DNA from: Bombyx mori
Lineage: Eukaryota > Arthropoda > Insecta > Lepidoptera > Bombycidae
NCBI RefSeq assembly: GCF_030269925.1
Contig: NC_085127.1
Location: 5,153,501 to 5,217,500 of the forward strand
Direction: 5' to 3'
Length of the DNA: 64,000 nt
Shown: piece after piece, positions 31,112 through 41,476 of the stretch
Layout of the letters: each line of letters begins with the position of its first letter
How positions within the stretch are numbered: the stretch's first letter is position 1
Notes under the pieces: model-generated
Database searches by the model: none
Told to the model about the DNA's origin: nothing
Seen by the model: only the letters and a program-made list of their open reading frames with translations
Position numbers and translations under genes: made by a program

Positions 31112-33231
31112 CCTACTCTCCTCCCCGGTGCCACCGTTGGGAGATGGTGATCTCATCACTCCCAGCGAATTGCGCCTCATCATCAAGCGGATGAAGAGGC
31201 GCAAGGCGCCGGGCGAGGACGGTATTCCCTCCCTCGCTTTTTTCCACTTCCATGAAACGGTCGTGTCATTTATGACACGGCTGTTCAACTCCATTCTGTC
31301 CACAGGACACTTCCCGGGAATTTGGAAATTGGGCAAGGTTATCGCCTTGCCCAAACCCGGCAAGGACAGGAGAAATCCCTCCAGTTACCGTCCGATCACG
31401 CTGCTGTCGGACGTGGGCAAGTTGTTCGAGCGGCTGCTGCTGAGAAGGGTGTCGCCGCACATCCTTCTCAGACCCGAGCAATTCGGGTTTCGTAGCGGTC
31501 ATTCGACAACGCTGCAATTGGTCCGCGTCATGCATCACTTGGCGGATCGGACCAATGCGCGCCAGTACACGGCCGCAGTCTTTCTCGACATCGAGAAGGC
31601 CTTCGACCGTGTCTGGCATGCGGGACTGATCCACAAGCTGTTGCAGAACACGGACCTCCAGCACGCCTACGTGCGACTGCTGGGGTCGTACCTGGAGGGA
31701 AGATCCTTCCTTGTCGCGGTCGAGGGCGCCAAGTCGTCGGTGCGCCCAGTCACGGCCGGAGTTCCGCAGGGGAGCGTCCTGGCACCATTCCTCTACGCTC
31801 TCTACACCAACGACATTGAAGCCGACGTGAAGTTGGCGCTGTTTGCCGACGACAGCGCCTACTTCGCGTCATCCAACTTCCCCTCTGCGGCCATTTCGAG
31901 GATGCAGAGGTTATTGGACTTACTGCCCCAGTGGCTGGACCGATGGAGGGTCGCGGTCAACGTGGGGAAGACCGCGGCTATCCTCTTCGGTCCGGTCCGC
32001 ACAAGAGTCGTCCCGGGACAGCTCAGTCTCCGTGGCGCTAATGTCGAGTTTAGATCCAGCGTCCGGTACTTGGGGGTCGATATCGACCGGAGTTTGAGGA
32101 TGACCGCCCACGCCATGTCGGCGTTGGCGGCGGCTCGCTACGCGAGATTCCTCCTCCGGCTGGTGTTGGCCTCCAGGTTGCCGGTCAGGACTAAGCTCGG
32201 CATTTATAAGACGTATGTCCGTTCCCGTATCACGTACGCAGCTGCGGCCTGGTATCACCTCATCCCGCAGGTCACGCGGGTGAAGTTACAGGCCCAGCAG
32301 AATCTGGCTCTTCGCACGATAGTCGGAGCAGGGCGTTACGTCAGTAATGCCGTAATCGCCCGGGATCTGGATGTGGAGTCGCTCGAGGAGTTCATCCGGA
32401 GGCTAGCTCGTAATCTTTACGAGCGGGCTGACGGTGGACCCCACGAGCATCTCCACAATTTAGCTCCCTTGCACGCTAGACCACCTGATGGTCTGGCGCT
32501 ACCAAGGGAGCTACTGGAACCCCCGGCTATGGTAAGATAGTCGGCTTAATCGGAGTGATATGGGAGTGCTCATAATGAGTGCCCCCATGGGACTGAGCTG
32601 TTCACACTCGTTATTTCCCCCCCACATCGTTGGGGTGCCCCCTTATGGGGACCCATTTCCCACCCCCGTTGGGTGGACCACTCCCCCTTATGGGGAGTGA
32701 TTATATCGGTCCCTCCCCGCGACGGTCTTCCCCTTCTGGGGAGCCCTTAGCGGGTGAGCGCCAAACTAGTGTCGCCGCCCCTCCTCTAGTTTGTAGAGGT
32801 GGGGCCGCGGCATGGGGCCGGTGGCGGGCCCCACGGTTGCTGACTGTTGTCCTGGCTTATGTATATAGTAGAGTAGTTAGTTTTAGTTAGTTTAGTTAGT
32901 TGTGTAGTTAGTTGTTAGTTGTAAGGAAAAAAAAAAAAAAAAAAAAAAAAAATTGCATTAGGAAGCAGAGGACAGCGGCCGGCGCCGGGGTGACTTCGCC
33001 ACGGGCATCGAGCCGTCATCAGACCAGCCCATCGTATTATGTTTATTTATATATCATTTTGTCGATGCTATGCAGCCGTGCACGCTGCGAACAGTGTACC
33101 TTCCCCAAAGTCCTCCCTGCATCTACGTCACCCCTGCCCTATGTGGTAGGGAGTCTCAGCCCGGGTAGTGGGGTTTGCCCCGAGGCCCGTTCCATGCCCC
33201 CGTGAGGGGGTATGACGACCCTTCTTCTTCT
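31112..33231 (+). mobile_element. 5'-truncated Jockey-like LINE with 12-bp target duplication
   Basis: TCTAGGAGTAAC occurs at 31100-31111 and again at 33232-33243, directly flanking the segment. The insertion therefore begins inside the RT coding region and ends in a CTTCTTCTTCTTCT tail. Between them are the RT C-terminal frame (to 32540), a TTAGTTAG-rich stretch (32865-32922), an internal A26 tract (32927-32952) and about 280 bp more of 3' UTR. The 5' truncation is typical of LINE insertion. It belongs to a different family from 43403-48722. Confidence 0.8.
31113..32540 (+). CDS. Jockey-like LINE reverse transcriptase, N-terminus missing
   Basis: About 475 codons of element sequence are open without interruption. 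RT blocks in order, numbered from a frame opening at 31077, are: KAPGEDGIPS (44), LPKPGKDRRNPSSYRPI (91), QFGFRSGHST (135), the palm FLDIEKAFDRVW with D171, TAGVPQGSVLAP (226) and the catalytic FADDS (256-260). The conserved C-terminal region then runs to the stop. Endonuclease and any ORF1 are lost by 5' truncation. The first dozen codons of the open frame belong to flanking DNA. RT motifs are intact, so the insertion is not old, but it cannot act alone. Confidence 0.85.
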   Translation, partial: LLSSPVPPLGDGDLITPSELRLIIKRMKRRKAPGEDGIPSLAFFHFHETVVSFMTRLFNSILSTGHFPGIWKLGKVIALPKPGKDRRNPSSYRPITLLSDVGKLFERLLLRRVSPHILLRPEQFGFRSGHSTTLQLVRVMHHLADRTNARQYTAAVFLDIEKAFDRVWHAGLIHKLLQNTDLQHAYVRLLGSYLEGRSFLVAVEGAKSSVRPVTAGVPQGSVLAPFLYALYTNDIEADVKLALFADDSAYFASSNFPSAAISRMQRLLDLLPQWLDRWRVAVNVGKTAAILFGPVRTRVVPGQLSLRGANVEFRSSVRYLGVDIDRSLRMTAHAMSALAAARYARFLLRLVLASRLPVRTKLGIYKTYVRSRITYAAAAWYHLIPQVTRVKLQAQQNLALRTIVGAGRYVSNAVIARDLDVESLEEFIRRLARNLYERADGGPHEHLHNLAPLHARPPDGLALPRELLEPPAMVR

Positions 33232-33245
33232 TCTAGGAGTAACTT

Positions 33246-33506
33246 CTTTGCGTAATTACTGGTGGTAGGACCTCTTGTGAGTCCGCGCGGGTAGGTACCA
33301 CCACCCTGCCTATTTCTGTCGTGAAGCAGTAATGCGTTTCGGTTTGAAGGGTGGGGCAGTCGTTGTAACTATACTAAGACCCTTAGAACTTATATCTCAA
33401 GATGGGTGGCGCATTTACGTTGTAGATGTCTATGGGCTCCAGTAACCACTCAACACCAGGTGGGCTGTGAGCTCGTCCAACCATCTAAGCAATAAAAAAA
33501 AAAAAA
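33246..33506 (+). repeat. Bm1 SINE, head-truncated
   Basis: Starts in the TTGCGTAATTAC block two bases after the right target duplication of the preceding LINE, and ends in A12. Confidence 0.85.
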
Positions 33507-33956
33507 GAGTAAAACCTCTTCATACAGGTGTTTTTTCTGCCTTGCAATCTGGTTTAAATGGTAAACTGTTAAGTCTAAACATGAGTGACATTATTCACAT
33601 TGTGATGTCTACGGTTAACAATTATGACTAAGTTAATTTAGAACTTGTTATGGAAAATATAAAATTGTATCTTTATATTTACCGCATTCAGATCGAAACT
33701 AGAAGTCAAATATAAATTCGAGAACATTTTACCGTCACGTAACTTCCTTATCGAAAGTAATGGGCTTTGCGAGACATATTTTACGCTATGCTCTTATGTT
33801 TGTTCTATTTTGTATTGGAAACTAAAACATCGCAGATATTATGTTCTGACTTGATTCTTTAAGAGTTTATCATTAGATCTAATATACCTACATATTATGT
33901 AACCATCGCAGGAATGTACTATAATTCGGACTTGAACTTTAAATGGTTTAGTATAT
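33507..33956. other. Stretch without recognisable features
   Basis: AT-rich; nothing recognised. Confidence 0.45.
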
Positions 33957-34207
33957 TTTATTTTTTTATTTTATTGCTTAGATGTGTGGACGAGATCACA
34001 GCCCACCTGGTGTTAAGTGGTTACTGGAGCCCATAGACATCTATAACGTAAATGCGCAGCACACCTTGAGGTATAGTTCTAAGGTCTCAGTATAGTCACA
34101 ACGGCTGCGCCACCCTTCAAACCGAAACGCATTACTGCTTCACGGCAGAAATAGGCGGGGCGGTGGTACCTACCCGTGCGGACTCACAAGAGGTCCTACC
34201 ACCAGTA
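33957..34207 (-). repeat. Bm1 SINE body
   Basis: Minus-strand body with its A tail to the left and ending at CCTACCACCAGTAA. Confidence 0.85.
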
Positions 34208-34690
34208 AAAATCCAATAAAGTATCCAATAAAGACAATATATTGTTTTTATTTCTCCGACTGTTACAATTTAAATTCAAACAAACGTTATTGAACAAGGA
34301 CTGGCATAGCTTTTTTCCACGTTTACCTACTCATTTCTAGTGTTTTTTTATTCGCGTCTTAAACGTCGCAAATCATAAAAGACGTAATTTAATATCACGA
34401 TTTTTCCATTCCATAGAAATTGAATTTCCCTTCATCATAAAAACGCCAAAAGGGAAAAAGTTCGCGTTATGGACGATTTGGCCGAACCATTTGGCAACGG
34501 AGCCGGAGTTAAAAAGACGAATGACTTGTGTTACGCGGTAAAAAGTACTTTGACGTGCAATCAACTTCGGCAGTTACAGTAATATTTACATTGACAAAAA
34601 CAGATATACATTTGGGTAGCGAGTTCGTGACTTCGCTTCTTAATATGTTTCCCCTTTAAATAGCATTTGAATTTGAGAGAGGAGTGTATT
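34208..34690. other. Stretch without a supported gene
   Basis: A patch at 34420-34580 has higher GC and a 37-codon ATG frame (MDDLAEPFGNGAG) on the plus strand. That is too little to call. Confidence 0.4.
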
Positions 34691-34937
34691 TTTACTGGTG
34701 GTAGGATCTCTTGCGAGTCCGCACGGGTAGGTACCAACACCCTGCCTATTTCTGCCGTGAAGCAGTATTGCGTTTTGGTTTGAAGGGTGGGGCAGTCGTT
34801 GTAACTATACTTGAGACCTTAGAACTTATATCACAAGGTGGGTGGCTCATTTACGTTGTAGATGTGTATGGGCTCCAGTAACCACTTAACACCAGGTGGG
34901 CTGTGAGCTCGACCACACATCAAAGCAAGAAAAAAAA
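34691..34937 (+). repeat. Bm1 SINE body
   Basis: Body-only copy with minor changes, ending GCAAGAAAAAAAA. Confidence 0.85.
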
Positions 34938-35193
34938 ATTGTCAATTAAACTTTTCACAGCTAAATCTACATTTATAGCCGCTGACAATAATGTGTTAAC
35001 AATTTGTCATTATTCATTCTTCTACTTTTTTGTTCCTAAATAGACAGGATACACACATATAAGGTTTTGTAGAAACTTCACAGATATGATATGTTTGTAA
35101 ACATGATTATTCTTAGATACACAGTGTGTAATACATCAAAATATTATGTACTTACATGGTCACAAAGAGTTATTATTTTTATTACTTAGACGT

Positions 35194-35403
35194 TATCTAT
35201 ATATATATATACATAAAAATGAATTGCTGTTCGTTAGTCTTGCTAAAACTCGAGAACGGCTGACTAATTTTGGTCTTGAATTATTTGTCGAAGTCGAGAG
35301 AAGGTTTAAAAGGTAGAGAAATATGAAAATTCTCGGAATTAAATAAAATTTAGGTCTTTTATTTATCGATTGAGGCACTACGAAGTCTGACGGATCAGCT
35401 GGT
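35194..35403 (+). repeat. Helitron-type remnant
   Basis: Contains AATGAATTGCTGTTCGTTAG and CTAAAACTCGAGAACGGCTG, the start of a helitron family widespread in Lepidoptera as I recall. It ends GACGGATCAGCTGG where the family has CAGCTAG. Internally deleted. Confidence 0.5.
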
Positions 35404-35740
35404 TAGAAATATTAATATCGAATATATATTTTTTAATAATTTCACTTGGTTCTTAAAGCAATCGCTGAGCCAAGAATCGAAATAAAAATCCTACCCGCTC
35501 AATTGATCTTAAAGTTGATAATCGGGTATCAACGCATTCCGTTCCCTTGAGGTGCCCTTTAGGTTGAAATCATTTGAACAGTTTTGTTAAACAAATATTG
35601 TTTTAGGGCATTCTCAAATAATACTTTTTATTCATTTTGTGGTTAGACAGTTGATCGTACATTACTGTGGAAATTAATCCAATGTTTGCTTCATAAACCA
35701 TACTAGATGATGACTGAACTTTGCTAGTTTTTTTTTTTTT

Positions 35741-35999
35741 AAAACGCCATCTTGTTGTATCTTTAAAGCGGTTAGTTGCCCTCGATTAAGAAAAATAGTA
35801 TTATTATTCGCCAATACATGTCGGAAAGAGTTGATTATTGAAAACACGAATAAAACAACATTTTCTGAAAATAAATCGTAGCTAGATCGATTTATCGCCC
35901 CCGAAATCCCCTGTATACTAAATTTTATGAAAATTGATGGAGCCGTTTCCGAGATTGAGATTATTTACATATATATTAATATACAAGAATTGCTCGTAT
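35741..35999 (-). repeat. Dispersed non-coding repeat
   Basis: Reverse complement of the repeat at 56974-57219. It shares GCAATTCTTGTATATTAATA at one end and the GCGGTTAGTTGCCCTC block at the other. Confidence 0.65.
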
Positions 36000-36212
36000 A
36001 AAGGTGTATATATATAATAAGATAAATCTTTGTATTGAGCGTCCGAGGTGGTGGATGAAAGAAACACGTCCGCATTGTGTTGAACACACCCTAGGGAGAC
36101 TACACCCAGTGCACTTTTTTTAAATAGTAATAAGAGGTCTCTCCTTAAGTAATTTGACTCATCGCTGCCACAAAGAAAAATTGTCGCCGCTTTTTTGATG
36201 CAATCAAATCAA

Positions 36213-36487
36213 ACCCGCAAAATTATAATTTGCGTAGTTACTGGTGGTAGGACCTCTTGTGAGTCCGCACGGGTAGGTACCAACACCCTGCCTATTTCTG
36301 CCGTGAAGCAGTAATGCGTTTCGGTTTGAAAGATGGAGCAGCCGTTGTAATTATACTGAGACCTCAGAAATTATATCTCAAGGTGGGTGATGCATTTACG
36401 TTGTAGATGTCTATGAGCTCCATTACCACTTAACACCAGGTGGGCTGTGAGCTCGTATACCCATCTAAGCAATAAAAAAATAAAAAA
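36213..36487 (+). repeat. Bm1 SINE, head-truncated
   Basis: Begins AAACCCGCAAAATTATAATT and ends CTAAGCAATAAAAAAATAAA. Confidence 0.85.
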
Positions 36488-36516
36488 CTTATTTGTGTGT
36501 CGTTAAGAATTTCACC

Positions 36517-36654
36517 CAGTCTATGTGGAGGGAGCGAATCGATTATGCGCTTCGGGGCCCAGCCGTGAGTTCCGCCAACCTCCTCGATCGATTCTCCAAG
36601 ACAGCTGCTTTGGTAGGGCCGGCTAATGTTGATGTCTTAAAAAAGTCTTCATGA
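36517..36654 (+). pseudogene. Exon-like fragment of unknown protein
   Basis: A splice-acceptor-like TTTCACCCAG at about 36510-36520 precedes a GC-richer frame. It reads SMWRERIDYALRGPAVSS and continues LLDRFSKTAALVG to a TGA near 36652. Codon use is unlike the surrounding AT-rich DNA. RIDYxLR recalls the C-terminal part of DDHD-domain phospholipases, but the match is short and from memory. It may be a stranded exon of a host gene captured or left in this repeat-rich region. Confidence 0.3.
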
Positions 36655-36715
36655 GAACACAAGTTGTATGTTGGAATTGTATACAGGATTACAGACAGAT
36701 ATTAGATGAACATTA

Positions 36716-36930
36716 ACTGATGGTAGGACGTATTGTAAACCAGCATAGGTAGGTACCACCATTGTTGTTGCTTGTTTGTATCGCGAAGTTCCGGTTTCAA
36801 TGGTGGGGCAGCCCATATACCACATATTTGATACTGAAAGGGCATAATCATGTTGTGATTTTTATGGACTACGGTAACCACTTCACAAAAGGTGGAACGC
36901 GATCTAATTTACTCAACTAAGAATTAAAAA
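36716..36930 (+). repeat. Strongly diverged Bm1 SINE
   Basis: Block order GATGGTAGGAC, GGTAGGTACCACC, GGTGGGGCAGCC, GGTAACCACTTCAC is kept among many changes. Confidence 0.6.
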
Positions 36931-37293
36931 AGAATATAAATAAAGGATTAAAGATAATTGCTTAATGAATTGAATGATTGCTGTTTTGACAACACGCCTC
37001 TTGATAGATTAGACTTAGAAGGAATTTTATTTCAAACAATTTGAACCTTGACTTTGTTTTGATAAATGAACTCGAGAAATTAAAGAAGTTCGTAACTTTC
37101 AAACAATCAAGTTATAAATAAAGACAAAGTTCGTACCCAATTAAATGATTTATTGTGTTTGGGAACACAAAGTGTATTACACAAACTAGGTTAAATGAGA
37201 ATTTCAATAAGTTATATTAATTTTACTTAGTTCATTTTCACCAAGAAAATGGACAGTAATTAGTGGTCGGTATCAATAGTACATTGTGTACTA

Positions 37294-37369
37294 AGGGAGA
37301 AAAGTTGGACATTTCCTCCTGCGTGTAAAATGGCAAACACGCTGGAGGAAATGTCCAACTTTTCTTCCG
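37294..37369 (+). other. Long near-perfect hairpin
   Basis: A 20-nt perfect stem pairs 37300-37319 (AAAAGTTGGACATTTCCTCC) with 37344-37363. After one T:T mismatch, a 6-bp inner stem (GCGTGT with ACACGC) follows, closing a 10-nt loop. The outer bases GGGAG and CTTCC add partial pairing. In size and geometry it resembles a microRNA precursor or a foldback element end. No family is recognised. Confidence 0.7.
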
Positions 37370-37384
37370 AGGTGCACATACTAT

Positions 37385-37840
37385 TTTTTCTCCTACCAGG
37401 CCGAAAGTTCGTGGAGTACCGAGCCGGGGTCCAGGGGCGAAGCCCTGGCTGGGGGTAGGGGTGGGCGGAGACGCTCCGTACTCATAAAAAAACAATTTAA
37501 CTGTTTTTTTAATTTTTAAATAAACTACTACTAATTGAATAAGAACTGTCTGAGGAACTCATCTTTGTTTAATACTTCACTATTAAATTTTATTTCCTTT
37601 TGTTTATTTGACTTTTACACTAAACACAATATTGCAAATTACCCGAGCACAACTATGGCGAAGAGTTTTAGGTGCGTGAGAGCAGACGTAGACACTAACG
37701 CGCATGTGCACTTGTACCCAGGGAGAAAAAGTTACACTTTCTTCCCTGTACAGCAGGACGAAAACCGAACTTTCGGCGTAGCTAGGAGAAAAAAGACTTA
37801 TCTATTAGGCTTTGCTGTGGTGAGTTTGATGAAAAAATAA
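37385..37840. repeat. Hairpin-rich locus with inverted repeats and a GC-rich core
   Basis: 37385-37411 (TTTTTTCTCCTA, then GCCGAAAGTTCG) is matched in reverse by 37766-37795 (CGAACTTTCGGC, then TAGGAGAAAAAAG). A small hairpin CCAGGG/CCCTGG lies at 37431-37448, within a GC-rich stretch unlike its surroundings. A further imperfect hairpin lies at 37714-37750 and shares the word GGGAGAAAA with the long hairpin at 37294. A 61-codon ATG frame (37655-37840, MAKSFRCVRADVDTN) crosses it; no domain is recognised. Confidence 0.5.
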
Positions 37841-38009
37841 TGATCGACATACTAGAAAGTACTCATAATTGTTTCCATTACTTATAGCTCCGCTAAGAGC
37901 AATAGAATCGTTGGTCTACTGAACGAAGGCTAGAAGATTGCTTTCACCCGATTTTTTATAATTTAAGATACTAAAAACACCTATAAATTTAATGTTTGAA
38001 AACGTGAAT

Positions 38010-38222
38010 GCAATCCATCCGGCTTTGGAATGAGCTCCCATCCACGGTGTTTCCCGAGCGCTATGACATATCCTTCTTCAAACGAGACTTGTGGAGAGTA
38101 CATAACGGTAGGCAGCGGCTTAGCTCGGCCCCTGGCATTACTGAAGTCCATGGGCGACGGTAACCACTCACCATCAGATGGACCGTATGTTCGTCTGTCT
38201 ACAAGGGCAATAAAAAAAAACG
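38010..38222 (+). mobile_element. CR1-like LINE 3' end
   Basis: It matches 8085-8280: ATCCGGCTTTGGAATGAGCTC, TTTCCCGAGCGCTATGACAT, CCATGGGCGACGGTAACCAC, then CAATAAAAAAAA. Severely 5'-truncated. Confidence 0.8.
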
Positions 38223-38305
38223 TGAAAATCGTTCTCATAATTATAGAGTTTTTAACGTTTTCTTTTATTCTATAATAAACACCGAAATCTTTCGAGCACC
38301 GATTT

Positions 38306-38547
38306 ATTTATTTATTTAGATGAGTGGAAGAGCTCACAGCCCACCTGGTGTTAAGTGGTTACTGGAGCTCATAGACATCTACAACGTAAATGCGCCACCC
38401 ACCTTGAGATGTAAGTTCTAAGGTCTCAGTATAGTTACAACGGCTACCCCACCGAAACCTTCAAACCGAAACGCATTACTGCTTCACGGCAGAAATAGGC
38501 GGGGCGGTGGTGGTGCGGACTCACAAGAGGTCCTACCACCAGTAAAA
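38306..38547 (-). repeat. Bm1 SINE body
   Basis: Minus-strand body with a short insertion (CCGAAACC, duplicated) near 38452 and loss of a few bases near 38510. Confidence 0.85.
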
Positions 38548-39502
38548 AATTGCTTCTGTTTCTACCCCATAACCTAAGTACATTGAAATTGCAGTTGTGC
38601 TTAATGAATATAACAGCCACAGAAATACACTACTTTATATTCCATAACAAATAACAATAATAATCAATAGGACCAACCAAAATTGGTCAAAATCTCGTTT
38701 ATATCCAGCGTAAGATGCCTCGATCTTCGGCGCGGCACTTTCCTTTTACGATAGTATTCAGACGAACTGTTATGGCGTATCAAAGCAGGCCTGATGGAAT
38801 TTTATTAGGGCTTTTTATCAGAATCCCTCGTAACTCAGTATTATTTTTAAGATTTTACGCGTAGATCGTGGCGTAAATGCTATTTATCGGACTAGGCTTA
38901 TGCCGGATCCTTCCTTAGCCGTTTAAAGATGATTAAACTTTGTATAATGGCTTATTGAGTCACAGCTATTCAATATTTTATGAGAACCGTTGACGTTATA
39001 GCAATTTCCGTTATCGAAGGGATTTGAAAGGCATGTTTGCGATAGTAATATGTGTTTGAACGGCAATGATTTTAATGGCAGAAAGGCAAATAAAACATAC
39101 GGAATTTTGATGTAAAATAATGTTCGAATTAAATATTATCGCTGTGAGAATATAATATGATTTAATTTTGACGTATTTTGAGTTTATAAGTATAAAATGC
39201 TTTAATAGTTTAAAGTATTTAAGAGCTTCATTTATTAGCTTGGTATGTGTATATAAGTATGGGTCTAATGGAATCTTTGAATATCATTTTCAACCATTTC
39301 AAGACGTCCGATTAACATATAAATTTGCTCACACATTAAGGACTCATTACAATGCAAATAGGATTAACGACAGAATAAAAAATTAAAATTTATTGTTAGT
39401 TCGGTTTGTTATTTAAGTAAGCGTGTTTTTTAAGTTTTGGAACATAATTTATTTAAAGGAGCGTGACAGTTTTAGTTAATGAAAACTAGCTAATTTGGAG
39501 AG
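38548..39502. other. AT-rich stretch without recognisable features
   Basis: Nothing recognised; the short ORFs have no domains. Confidence 0.45.
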
Positions 39503-39763
39503 TTTTTAGAGCAAGAAAACATAGAATTATTAGACCATCCGCCGTACAGCCCCGACCTAAGCCCTAATGATTTCTATACTTTCCCTAAAATAAAGAATAA
39601 ATTGCGTGGACAGAGATTTTCATCACCTGAAAAAGCTGTGGACGCCTACAAAAGGGCCATTTTGGAGACCCCAACTTCCGAATGCAATGGTTGCTTCAAT
39701 GATTGGTTCCATCGTATGGAAAAATGTGTCAAATTTCGCGGAGGATACTTCGAAAAGCAATAA
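39503..39763 (+). pseudogene. mariner-type transposase, C-terminal fragment
   Basis: One uninterrupted frame of 86 residues ends at TAA 39761. It contains LLDHPPYSPDLSPNDFY, the last catalytic region of mariner transposases with the third acidic residue (SPNDF). KIKNKLRGQRF, a conserved TSEC-N-CFNDWFHRM region and the typical end KFRGGYFEKQ follow. The DNA-binding domain and the first two catalytic aspartates are absent, and I see no paired terminal inverted repeats. It is a dead 5'-deleted relic, though its remaining frame is intact. Confidence 0.85.
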
Positions 39764-40175
39764 ATACATTTTTAAATAATAATGTTGTGTCACTTCGTTA
39801 ATTCCCGAAATTTTCAGTGCCGCCCTCGTATTTTCCCTGATAAAAAATTAAATACATTAAGAAAATATTGTCAAAAGAATCGTTGCGTATGTAACATTTT
39901 ATCCGAATTTGCTCACGACAGTCTGGACCTTTTCAGTGTCTTCAAATACAAAGATTTTCTAGTCCCAAAGGACCGAAATAATATTATCGGATGAAATAAA
40001 AGCGCGTTACTTCATTCGGTTCGTGAAGTTATTCTGTCTTTTCTTGTTTATGTTACTTATATATTATAGGCAAAGTAAATAATGTTGTAAATGAGTTTGT
40101 TGCTTAACAATACATTTTAAATAAAGTCTTTTTTATGTGGGTCTTTTTGGAGACACTGGTTTTCTTAAATTTTTT
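39764..40175. other. Stretch without a supported gene
   Basis: A 70-codon frame at 39782-39994 (ATG start) has no recognised domain. Otherwise AT-rich. Confidence 0.4.
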
Positions 40176-40378
40176 ATTTGAATAATTGAGTGGACAAGCT
40201 AATTTTGGTGTCAATCAAAGCTGTCACCACCCATCATACACTGAGACACGAGTCTCGATTCTAACTCTAAAGCCTGCTTCTACGCTTCAAACCGAAATAA
40301 ATTATTGCTTAATGACAGAAATAGGCAAGGTGGTGGTACTTATACATGCAGGATTACAAGATACGCTGGCACCAATAA
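40176..40378 (-). repeat. Strongly diverged Bm1 SINE
   Basis: Faint minus-strand block order: GAGTGGACAAGCT, CACCACCCA, TTCAAACCGAAA, GACAGAAATAGGCAAGGTGG. Confidence 0.55.
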
Positions 40379-40645
40379 ATATAAAAGAAAGATAGGGCAC
40401 TATGTTCATTACAGCGCCATGGGAGAACTAATCTTCGTAGACCCCTTCTTGGTAAATGGTAGTTTGACTTCATCGTTCGGTCTTCTGCTGGATTTTCTGT
40501 AAAAGAAATGGTCGCAGTGACGGGTAAACTTTCCCTCATATCGCAAAGTCGACATTCACGCTGTCAGCTGCTTAGTTATCATCTAACATCGATAAGATAT
40601 GTTTGTCTATCTCAAGGCCTGCGGCATTCATTCGGCCATTTTTTA

Positions 40646-40888
40646 CTGGTGGTAGGACCACTTGTGAGTCCGCACGGGTAGGTACCACCGCCCCGCCTAT
40701 TTCTGCCGTGAAGCAGTAATGCCTTTCGGTTTAAAGGGTGGGGCAGTCGTTATAACTATACTGAGGCTTTAGAACTTGTATCTCCAGGTGGGTGGCGCGT
40801 CTACGTTGTAGATATCTGTGGACTCCAGTAACCACTTAACACCAGGTGAGCTGTGAGCTCGTCCACCCATCTAAGCAATAAAAAAGAA
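40646..40888 (+). repeat. Bm1 SINE body
   Basis: Body-only copy from ACTGGTGGTAGGACC to CTAAGCAATAAAAAAG. Confidence 0.85.
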
Positions 40889-41340
40889 ATTCAGAATACG
40901 ACTGAAATTAACATAGTTTAGTACATCGCGAAACGTGCCGTATAAAGCGAAGTCAGTTGCAGGAGTGTTTGCGTGCAAGTGGGTACGGACTCCGTTCATA
41001 TTGCTTCGTGACACCGCTCCCCATTTCCGTTCGATTTTCGCGATTTTTACCCAAACTACGCTTCGCACTGCCAATATTGGAAATACGGAACGAATATTTG
41101 GCAAGATCCAGCGTTGAGAGCGCAGAGTTCGTAATACGCGATCGAGTTTAGTTCAAGTTTTGGTTTTTTTTGTTTAAAGTTGAGTCGAGTACTTGCGTCG
41201 CGTCGCTCTGTTTCGAATACTGAAGTTTTTTGTTTCTATTTGTTTTCAGTTTGAGTAAGACTGTGATGTCATGTGATAATAGTGTCTTTGGTTATTCTAT
41301 TTGTTTCCGTAAACCGTTAATATTTGGATCAAACTGCAAG
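40889..41340. other. GC-richer stretch without a named feature
   Basis: 40930-41250 is less AT-rich than its surroundings and rich in CG dinucleotides. It contains TATAAAG (40938) and TCAGT downstream, but the spacing is too short for a standard promoter. No protein is recognised. Confidence 0.3.
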
Positions 41341-41393
41341 TACCAGTACCTAACACTAGCCCAAGCAAGAGTAGCGCTTCGCTGAATCTACCA
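41341..41393 (-). repeat. Jockey-type LINE 3' UTR fragment
   Basis: AACACTAGCCCAAGCAAGAG, then GCTTCGCTGAATCTACCAC, matches the minus-strand 3' UTR of the 43403-48722 family. Confidence 0.6.
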
Positions 41394-41412
41394 CTAGTGG
41401 TAGATCGAATCA

Positions 41413-41476
41413 TGACTCAAGGTAGTCTGGCATTTACGATGCTGATGTCAAAGGGCTTCCGTAATTACTTAAACAC
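41413..41476 (+). repeat. Decayed Bm1 SINE fragment
   Basis: ACTCAAGGTAGTCTGGCATT, then GATGTCAAAGGGCTTCCGTAA, follows the 3' half of Bm1 with many changes. Confidence 0.45.

Noticed and set aside
32927..32952. A26 tract as the true 3' end of the LINE
   Set aside because: The 12-bp target duplication brackets sequence that extends to 33231, so the tract appears internal, although transduction remains possible.
32630..33205. Plus ORFs in the GC-rich 3' region of the second LINE
   Set aside because: They lie in the 3' UTR of a LINE delimited by target duplications and include translated poly(A).
40935..40960. TATAAA plus TCAGT as a core promoter
   Set aside because: Spacing is about 12 bases instead of about 25-30, and no transcript or ORF follows.
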